Source: Deltaproteobacteria bacterium (lineage in GTDB: Bacteria; Desulfobacterota; GWC2-55-46). From it: DNA of 36,488 bases. The position numbers and the translations under genes are program-made. The stretch is from the NCBI GenBank assembly GCA_016218095.1, contig JACREV010000086.1:1-36488 (forward strand). Reading direction: 5' to 3'. The first letter of the stretch is position 1, and every line of letters starts with the position of its first letter. The notes below the pieces were generated by a model, which was not told the DNA's origin, made no database searches, and was given only the letters and a program-made list of their open reading frames with translations. Below are positions 31,178 to 36,488 of this stretch, one piece after another.

Positions 31178-31541
31178 TCGGCTCCTCCGTTCTCTTGGAC
31201 CTTTTTAAAAGAGCGCCTTAGTCTCTTAACCTCCTTAAAGGTATTTGGGGTCTTGGATTCAAATCAAAAAGCCAGCACCGCCCGAAAGCAGTATGCTGTG
31301 ACACAGGATCAGAACGGGAAAAGGTATTTTCGGGAAACGAACGGGTTCAGCGAAGAGTTGTGGTTTTTACGAGAGTAAGGAGCAGTTGAAGGAAAGTAAT
31401 AAGAGAATGGAGAAACAAATAGGAGACCACTATTAGTCATAACAGTATCCTCTTCTGCCAGCGCACACGCGAGGGGCGCAGTGCATTAAAAAGTCACTAT
31501 CTCACGGACGTAGACCTTCCTTTTTGAGTAATTCAAGGTAA

Positions 31542-31596
31542 ATTGTGCAGTTGCTGACAATCATATCCGTGTTCAACTGCACTGTCAATACAGTGC
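31542..31596. promoter_or_regulatory. two inverted repeats upstream of the respiratory operon
   Basis: ATTGT-n10-ACAAT (31542-31561) and GCACTG-tcaata-CAGTGC (31579-31596) lie about 365-420 bases upstream of the porin gene, in a gap (31178-31747) without credible genes. The first has the length of a Crp/Fnr-family site but only 5-base arms. They may bind regulators; the distance is long for a classical operator. Confidence 0.4.
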
Positions 31597-31647
31597 GCTA
31601 TTCATAAGGCTAACGGCATACCCGCGAAAAATCCGTTCCAGGAAAAT

Positions 31648-31681
31648 AAAAAGGGTTTGGCGGAAAAGCCAAACCCTTTTT
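31648..31681. terminator. bidirectional terminator
   Basis: AAAAAGGGTTTGGC and GCCAAACCCTTTTT form a perfect 14-bp stem with a 6-base loop and flanking A- and T-runs. On the minus strand it ends the methyltransferase-microprotein transcript about 67 bases after the second small gene. Confidence 0.85.
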
Positions 31682-31711
31682 ATTTTAAAAATGACTATGA
31701 ATTCCCTAGAC

Positions 31712-31741
31712 TTCCCCTCTCCCATCAAGGTGGAGGGGGGT
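31712..31741. repeat. C-rich/G-rich hairpin repeat
   Basis: CCCCTCTCCC-atcaa-GGTGGAGGGG is an imperfect palindrome of the family seen at 1795-1965 and 33795-33935. Confidence 0.5.
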
Positions 31742-31747
31742 TAAACA

Positions 31748-31882
31748 TCAGGATTGCCGGTGTGAAATAGTCCTGCCCGGCGTACAGGTCCCGTGCCAAA
31801 GAAAGGTCAAGAAGCGGCTTACGAGCCTGTCCGCAAGGCAGACAAACGCTAAAAAAAGAATCCCGCCGACCAGATACCACAT
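31748..31882 (-). CDS. single-pass membrane microprotein, paralog 2
   Basis: 44 residues from ATG 31882 (AGAGG 6 bases upstream) to TGA at 31750-31748. It is related to the gene at 31911-32072: both start M-x-YLVGGI, have one hydrophobic helix, then RLVSRF, a LW-x-G stretch and CTPG near the end. Conservation of protein motif, start position and ribosome-binding sites supports a real gene. Function unknown. The C-terminal part differs (RTISHRQS against KPSRNNAGG). Confidence 0.6.
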   Translation of the reverse strand: MWYLVGGILFLAFVCLADRLVSRFLTFLWHGTCTPGRTISHRQS

Positions 31883-31910
31883 GCAAGACCTCTTTTCTTT
31901 TACGCCTTGG

Positions 31911-32072
31911 CTAAAATCCGCCTGACCCTCCGGCGTTATTCCGCGAAGGCTTTCCCGGCGTGCAGTTCCCGTACCAAAGCAGGTTGCAAAAGCGGCTCAC
32001 GAGCCTGCCAATCAGGTATACGAACGAAAAGACGAGAGCAACACCAAAAATCCCGCCGACCAGATAATCCAT
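31911..32072 (-). CDS. single-pass membrane microprotein, paralog 1
   Basis: 53 residues from ATG 32072, with GGAGGT 4 bases upstream, to TAG at 31913-31911. It begins MDYLVGGIFGVALVF, a membrane helix, continues IGRLVSRFCNLLWYGNCTPG and ends in a Gly/Ser-rich tail. It follows the methyltransferase stop by 34 bases and is followed 28 bases later by its paralog, so the three genes form one transcript. I know no family for it. Possible roles are a small membrane effector or an accessory of the methyltransferase-nuclease protein; both are guesses. Confidence 0.65.
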   Translation of the reverse strand: MDYLVGGIFGVALVFSFVYLIGRLVSRFCNLLWYGNCTPGKPSRNNAGGSGGF

Positions 32073-32106
32073 GCGCACCTCCGTCACGCCTTGCCTTAAA
32101 CTCTTC

Positions 32107-33717
32107 CTACTCGAAAAAGTTTTTCTGGGTCGTCGCCTTCTTTTCGACCTTCGCCTTTTTGAATGTAAGGCCGCCGCGCTCAAGGTCGGGGTATACGGCC
32201 TCCTCTGTCCCGTTCAGCAGTCCAGCTATCGTCAACAACTGGACCTTGGGGAAGCTCTTTCCTATCGGAGATTCGTAGTACCCCGTTCCGACCGCCTCCT
32301 CGCGCATGGGCCTTGTCGGCTCGGAGAGGGTAATAAAGAGCCCCATCTCCGCGCCCTCGCGCTCGACGACGCCTACGAGGTCGCGCACCATGGAAACGCT
32401 CACGTTCTCGCCGCCCTTGACCGAGACGACTATCTTCTTTGCGTGGCCGCCGTTCTTTTCGTCCTGAAAATAGATGAGCCCGTCTATGCCTGAGTCGGCC
32501 CCCTTCTTTTTGCCCTGATAAGGTTGCGCGTTAACGAGCGAGCACGCCCACCACTGGAACTGGTATTTGTCGCGGACCGCAAGGTCCCTTGCGCCGTCGA
32601 GGTCTTTAGGCGTGCCGTGCACCTCGAAAGTGATATCCGGGAACGCGTCACGGAGGCGCTTTTCGATGAGTGAGATTGCGAGGTGAGTGATGTCGATGCC
32701 TATCCATTGGCGGTTGAGTTTTTGGGCCGCATGGACGGCTGTGCCGCAACCGCAGAAGGGGTCAAGGACGATGTCGCCTTCTTCACTTGAAGACTTAATT
32801 ATACGCTCCAAGAGAGAAAGGGGTTTCTGCGTTGGGTAACCCAGAGTTTCCACATTCGAGCCGTGCAAATGCTCTATGTCGTCCCAATTATCTGAAATAG
32901 GTTGACCGTGCATTTCATCAAGAAAACGCTTCAACTGCGGCACAGCGCCCGGTTTTGATTGAACAATCAAACCATTGTCGTAAGCTTTTTGCATACGTTC
33001 TTTTGTCCACCGCCATACTCTTGTCACACCAAGAAATTCATAAGTCAAATTTGGTCTGTTTTTGTTTGGATTTGTTAAATCACCGAGCCTGTATTTGCGT
33101 CCATCCTCATTTGTAAAACGATAGAAATTTTCAACATACTCAGGATCATGCTCAGTATATACTTTGAAAAATTTAGCATTGTCAGTTTTAGCATATCGAA
33201 AGATTATATCCCTGCAATTTGGAAAATTAGAAGTAGTATGGCTTTTGGGCTGTGACCGTAGCCATGAAATCTCATTCCTGAAGTTCTCATTCCCGAACAC
33301 CCCGTCCAGGACAATCTTCAAATAATGGCTCGCCGTGGGGTCGCAGTGCAGATACAGACTCCCGGTGGGTTTAAGGACGCGGTGGAGCTCAAGGAGGCGG
33401 TTCGCCATCATTGTAAGGTACGCCATCATGTCGTTCTCGCCGAGAAAATGCCGGATGGCCCTTATCATCTCGGAGACGTTCGTGTTCCCCTGACGGAGTA
33501 TCTCGGTATACTCGCGCTGGGCCTGCTCGCCCCAGTGCCAGCTGTCCTCGAAGGCGGTTATCTGCGCGTCGGACTGGTGCCCCTTGGGCGACTTGAAAAG
33601 TATGTTGTAGTCGCGCTTGGAGTTGAAAGGCGGGTCGAGGTAGATGAGATCGACGCTTTCATCCGCTATGTGCTCGCGGAGGATGTCAAGGTTGTCGCCG
33701 AAATAGAGTCGGTTCAT
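32107..33717 (-). CDS. DNA methyltransferase with C-terminal restriction-nuclease-like domain
   Basis: 536 residues. Motif IV comes first: DLIYLDPPFNSKRDYN (~23-38), then a target-recognition segment (~135-290) and motif I late as DIVLDPFCGCGTAVHAA (~315-331), the order of beta-class amino-methyltransferases. The last about 140 residues hold an Mrr-like nuclease domain: DSGIDGLIYF, then IVVSVKGG and VRDLVGVVEREGAEMGLFITL, a known fusion architecture. The usual Glu/Gln of the E/Q-x-K motif is Ser, as common in this fused group. The middle (about 32770-33300) is far more AT-rich than both ends, suggesting exchange of the recognition domain. Two microproteins follow on the same transcript. Confidence 0.87.
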   Translation of the reverse strand: MNRLYFGDNLDILREHIADESVDLIYLDPPFNSKRDYNILFKSPKGHQSDAQITAFEDSWHWGEQAQREYTEILRQGNTNVSEMIRAIRHFLGENDMMAYLTMMANRLLELHRVLKPTGSLYLHCDPTASHYLKIVLDGVFGNENFRNEISWLRSQPKSHTTSNFPNCRDIIFRYAKTDNAKFFKVYTEHDPEYVENFYRFTNEDGRKYRLGDLTNPNKNRPNLTYEFLGVTRVWRWTKERMQKAYDNGLIVQSKPGAVPQLKRFLDEMHGQPISDNWDDIEHLHGSNVETLGYPTQKPLSLLERIIKSSSEEGDIVLDPFCGCGTAVHAAQKLNRQWIGIDITHLAISLIEKRLRDAFPDITFEVHGTPKDLDGARDLAVRDKYQFQWWACSLVNAQPYQGKKKGADSGIDGLIYFQDEKNGGHAKKIVVSVKGGENVSVSMVRDLVGVVEREGAEMGLFITLSEPTRPMREEAVGTGYYESPIGKSFPKVQLLTIAGLLNGTEEAVYPDLERGGLTFKKAKVEKKATTQKNFFE

Positions 33718-33794
33718 TAGAGGCCCTGCCCTCGTGCCGGGATTTGAGGGACATGATATCAGGAATGCGCAATGGTTTGCAACCTTCCTCCATC

Positions 33795-33935
33795 CCCCTC
33801 ACCCCCCCCTCTCCCACAAGGGGAGGGGGGGGAATGAAACCCCTCGCGGAAGCCCCCTCTATCCCCTCCCCCATCAAGGGAGGGATTTTAAAGAAGATAA
33901 GCTCCCCCCGTCCCTCTTTGGAAAAGATGGAAACA
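33795..33935. repeat. cluster of C-rich/G-rich hairpin repeats
   Basis: The 395-base gap 33718-34112 between divergent genes has no credible gene. It contains CCCTCTCCC-acaa-GGGGAGGGG (about 33813-33835), CCCTCCC-n-GGGAGGG (33866-33886) and a C-run with a diverged second arm (33903-33930). The rest, 33940-34112, is AT-richer and may hold the promoter of the beta-helix gene. Confidence 0.55.
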
Positions 33936-34112
33936 GCCCCCCTCAAACCCCTCAAAAATTTTTGGACAACCCGCGGTCTTTTTGGTAGAATCCTCTTTAA
34001 ATAATATAATAATTGTAACCTGAAGAGGCCCCCCAGGGCCGGCAAGAGCAGTGTCTTTTCCGGGCGGGTATTGCAAATCCATCTTTATCAATGGAGTCGT
34101 TCCAAGAGAATT

Positions 34113-34928
34113 ATGCCCAAGGTCCTTTCCCTTTTTATCCTCCTCACATCCTTGCTTGTCGGAGAAGCCATTGCGGCGGACCTCCTCGTGCCGGAGTCCT
34201 ACAAGACCATACAGGAGGCGATAGAGGCCGCGGGGCCCGGCGACACCGTCCTCGTTAACGAGGGCGTCTACACCGAGAACCTCTCCATACGGAAGCCCTT
34301 GAAGTTGAAGGCCGTCAAGGGGCCGGAGCTTACCGTCATAAGGGCGGCTGTAAAGGAAGAGCCCGCGATACTCGTCTCCGGCACGGAGGGCGTCGTCATC
34401 TCCGGGTTCGCGGCTAAAGGGTCGCTGAGCTCCGGGATCACCCTCAAGAACGTAACGAACTCCGAGGTGAGCGGCAACGTCGCCGATGAAAACGTCTACG
34501 GCATCGCCCTCTACGACTCGAGCGAGAACTCCGTCACCGGCAACGCGGCGGACAGGAACGAATACTACGGCATTTACCTGGAAAAATCCCACCACAACAC
34601 CATAGAGGGTAACAACGCTAACAGGAACTACGACAAGGGCCTCTTCATAAGCTACTCGAACAGCAACGTCATAAGAGAGAACACCGCGAACCTGAACACC
34701 TGGAACGGGCTGACGCTCTGGTCTTCAAACGACAACGTTATAGTGGACAACACAACGCTCCGGAATATGTACGGCATAGTGGTAAGCGACTCCAAGGACA
34801 ACGAGATATCCGGGAACACGACCCTGCCGAACGTCTTCCTGATACTCCCCGTTGTCCTCATCTACCTCGGGATAGTCACTTACCTGATACAAAAGAACGT
34901 CCTTAAACTGGCGTACGGGGTAAGATAA
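34113..34928 (+). CDS. NosD-like right-handed beta-helix protein with C-terminal anchor
   Basis: 271 residues from ATG 34113 (AAGAGAA upstream; an earlier in-frame ATG at 34071 adds non-signal sequence). Signal peptide MPKVLSLFILLTSLLVGEAIA, then repeated turns of a parallel beta-helix with periodic N-x-x-x-x-N and SGN/TGN steps (~100-235): GNVADENVYGIALYDSSEN, GNAADRNEYYGIYLEKSHHN, and so on. A C-terminal helix (VFLILPVVLIYLGIVTYLI) anchors it. NosD-type proteins act in periplasmic copper delivery or in carbohydrate binding; no nos genes are near, so carbohydrate or envelope function is likelier. Confidence 0.82.
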   Translation: MPKVLSLFILLTSLLVGEAIAADLLVPESYKTIQEAIEAAGPGDTVLVNEGVYTENLSIRKPLKLKAVKGPELTVIRAAVKEEPAILVSGTEGVVISGFAAKGSLSSGITLKNVTNSEVSGNVADENVYGIALYDSSENSVTGNAADRNEYYGIYLEKSHHNTIEGNNANRNYDKGLFISYSNSNVIRENTANLNTWNGLTLWSSNDNVIVDNTTLRNMYGIVVSDSKDNEISGNTTLPNVFLILPVVLIYLGIVTYLIQKNVLKLAYGVR

Positions 34929-35308
34929 TGCAACGGATACTCAAAATGCTCGGCGTCTTCAGCACCGCTTCCATCGTGCTTGCGAGCTTCGGGCTGATAC
35001 TGGCTACTTCCAGCTTCATAAGCGGGTTGCAGCTCGTCAAGTCCGCCTCCATCGTCGAGAGGAAGATACACCGCTTCAACGGGTTTACGGCTCTCACCAT
35101 ATACGTCATACTCGCCATCCTCGCCTTCTGGTACGAGGGGTTCGGGTTTCTCCGCCTCCTCGGCTGGGTCTCGGGGCTCTGCGTATTCCTCCTCAAGATA
35201 CTAATAGTAAGGTCCAAGAAGAGAAGGGCGTTCAAGTACCTGAGCTGGCTCGGTGGCACCCTCATACTCGTCTGGCTCTATATGGTCTACATCCACATAC
35301 CGGTCTAA
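34928..35308 (+). CDS. unrecognised four-helix membrane protein
   Basis: 126 residues with about four membrane helices and short charged loops (KIHRFNG, RSKKRRAF). The ATG overlaps the stop of the beta-helix gene (TAATG), so they are co-translated. The membrane topology with His in KIHRFNG and YIHIPV recalls small cytochrome b-like or DUF420-type proteins, but I find no decisive motif. Confidence 0.7.
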   Translation: MQRILKMLGVFSTASIVLASFGLILATSSFISGLQLVKSASIVERKIHRFNGFTALTIYVILAILAFWYEGFGFLRLLGWVSGLCVFLLKILIVRSKKRRAFKYLSWLGGTLILVWLYMVYIHIPV

Positions 35309-35358
35309 AAGGCCCGGCCTTTGTCGAACCGCATCACTTCCGGAGGACGGTTACTCGC

Positions 35359-36488
35359 GTGAGGAATGAGGACCCGAAAACGGGGAAGGGCCCGGCGATC
35401 GCGCTTATATTGCTTATCGCGGCCTTCGGGGCGCTCCGCGTTGCGTCTGCCTTGAACGACCTCTACATCGACGAGATCTGGTCTCTCCACTTCGCCTCGC
35501 GCGCCTCATCTGTTTTCGACGTCTTCTCGGTCCGCCACGACAACAACCATATCCTGAATACCGTCTACCTCTATTTCGCCGGGAGCGGCTCGCTCTTCCC
35601 GTCCATCCCGCCGACATTCATCCATCAGAGGCTCCTCTCGGTTGTCGCTGGGACGCTTTCGCTCGGCGTCCTCGCGTACATGGGGCTTAAGCGCGGATTC
35701 CTCGAGGCGGTGACGCTCGTGCTGATCGCGGGCGCCTCCTACCCGCTCGTCCTGTATTCATCCGAGGCAAGGGGCTACGCGCCGGCCATCCTGTTCGCGC
35801 TTTTGTCTTTTGCGCTCGCAGAAAGGTGGATTAAGACGCGGTCCTTTATCATCCTCCCCTTCTATTGGGCCGCCGTCGCGCTCGGCCTTCTCGCCCATTC
35901 GAGCTTCTTCTACGTTTTGCTCGCCCTCGGCGGCTGGTCGATAGCGGAGAGGCTTAAGTCCGGCATGGATAACAGGGCACTAAGGGACGTCATCCTTTTC
36001 AACGCCGTCCCGTTCGCGGCCTTCGCCGCCGTATACGTATTTTTCATAAGCGGCATCACCATAGGCGGCGGCACCGAGGGGGATATATTGGGCTCGGCCC
36101 TCTCTGCCTCCGCAAAGGCCTTCGGCGTGCCGGGCGGAGGAATGGCTTCGGGGATAATCGGCGCGATCGTCGCGATCTTTTTTTTCGCGGGAGGCGTGTC
36201 GCTGGAGTCGAGGCAGGGCTCACGGAGGTGGGTCTTCTTCGCGCTATGCATCGTCGTAGCGCCGGCCCTTGCTATCGCGGTAGCGAAGCCGGAGTTCTTC
36301 TACTTCAGGTACTTCCTCGTCTCTTTCCCGTTCCTCTACATCCTCGTAGCATTCGTCCTCGCCAGGGCCTTCCGCCGGTCATCAGCCGGAAAGGCCCTCT
36401 ACGCGGCGTGCATGGCCTTATTCCTCTTATCCAACTTATATTCGGACTGGAGGCTCGCAACAATCGGCAGAGGCGCATACTTTGACGC
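35359..36488 (+). CDS. GT39-like membrane glycosyltransferase, 3' truncated
   Basis: The frame is open from GTG 35359 to the window end, 376 residues so far. The first helix is followed by LNDLYIDEIWSLHFA, whose acidic pair D-E lies at the position used by ArnT/PMT-type transferases, and the rest shows about ten membrane helices with the loop YSSEARGYAP, typical of GT39/PMT_2 proteins, and FYFRYFLVSFPFLY. Such enzymes transfer a sugar from a polyprenyl-phosphate donor on the periplasmic face. GGAGG lies 12 bases before the GTG, a rather long spacing. No upstream ATG in frame is available. It follows the beta-helix and membrane genes after 50 bases. Confidence 0.75.
   Translation, partial: MRNEDPKTGKGPAIALILLIAAFGALRVASALNDLYIDEIWSLHFASRASSVFDVFSVRHDNNHILNTVYLYFAGSGSLFPSIPPTFIHQRLLSVVAGTLSLGVLAYMGLKRGFLEAVTLVLIAGASYPLVLYSSEARGYAPAILFALLSFALAERWIKTRSFIILPFYWAAVALGLLAHSSFFYVLLALGGWSIAERLKSGMDNRALRDVILFNAVPFAAFAAVYVFFISGITIGGGTEGDILGSALSASAKAFGVPGGGMASGIIGAIVAIFFFAGGVSLESRQGSRRWVFFALCIVVAPALAIAVAKPEFFYFRYFLVSFPFLYILVAFVLARAFRRSSAGKALYAACMALFLLSNLYSDWRLATIGRGAYFD

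Noticed and set aside
31250..31330. A sigma-54 promoter upstream of the porin.
   Set aside because: A CTGGC and a TTTGA occur on the minus strand, but the second box lacks GC and the spacing is off by one.
23250..36488. A duplicated tRNA-Ala 3' end (attR) that would close the island.
   Set aside because: Scanning by eye found no second copy; the far boundary may lie outside or be lost.
1..36488. CRISPR arrays, rRNA genes and a tRNA-Sec gene.
   Set aside because: No regularly spaced repeats, no rRNA-like stretch and no second tRNA fold were seen.

Overview
The window is a GC-rich bacterial chromosome segment. Most genes favour ATA for Ile and AGG for Arg, and several appear to start with TTG. 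The gene set is selenocysteine decoding, a cytosolic [NiFe] hydrogenase, hemerythrin and DsrE proteins, and a periplasmic molybdoenzyme operon. It suggests an anaerobic or microaerophilic member of the old Deltaproteobacteria (Desulfobacterota-like) or a neighbouring phylum. The taxon is inference; there is no rRNA here.

Layout. 1-1.7 kb: the end of an AEC-family transporter and a secreted deacetylase-like protein. 1.98-6.3 kb (minus): selB, a YdcF-like protein, selD and an OsmC protein. selD is itself a selenoprotein gene: a TGA at 3512-3514 lies in frame at the catalytic position and is followed by a hairpin with a GGUCC loop, so the short methionine-started frame is only its 3' part. 6.4-9.8 kb (plus): small and large subunits of a group-3-like [NiFe] hydrogenase, then a GAF-GGDEF protein. 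10.0-10.5 kb: an Hsp20 gene with a consensus promoter. 10.6-12.3 kb: an AT-rich type II restriction-modification island with a C-protein regulator and matching operators in both promoters. 12.3-14.9 kb (minus): DUF488, DsrE, hemerythrin, a cytochrome b561-like protein and an unknown 4-helix membrane protein.

15.2-22.0 kb (minus): a housekeeping block nrdR-ribD-ribE-ribBA-ribH-nusB followed by a DegT-type aminotransferase and a UDP-xylose-synthase-like decarboxylase. 22.4-23.2 kb: an HU gene and tRNA-Ala(GGC). Directly behind the tRNA is a frameshifted integrase tail, and behind that a seven-gene operon on the minus strand (23.5-31.2 kb): porin, four-cluster ferredoxin subunit, NrfD anchor, Tat-exported molybdopterin catalytic subunit, lipoprotein rhodanese, TorD-like chaperone and a multi-cluster Fe-S protein. 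This looks like an island carrying a quinol-linked respiratory reductase of the PsrABC/PhsABC/SrdBCA type. Its substrate cannot be fixed from sequence; sulfane sulfur is favoured by the rhodanese.

31.7-33.7 kb (minus): a DNA methyltransferase-nuclease fusion with an AT-rich, apparently exchanged middle segment, followed by two tandem, related microproteins of 53 and 44 residues. 34.1-36.5 kb (plus): a NosD-like beta-helix protein, a small membrane protein and the start of a GT39-like membrane glycosyltransferase that runs off the window. C-rich/G-rich hairpin repeats and one REP-like palindrome sit in many intergenic gaps.
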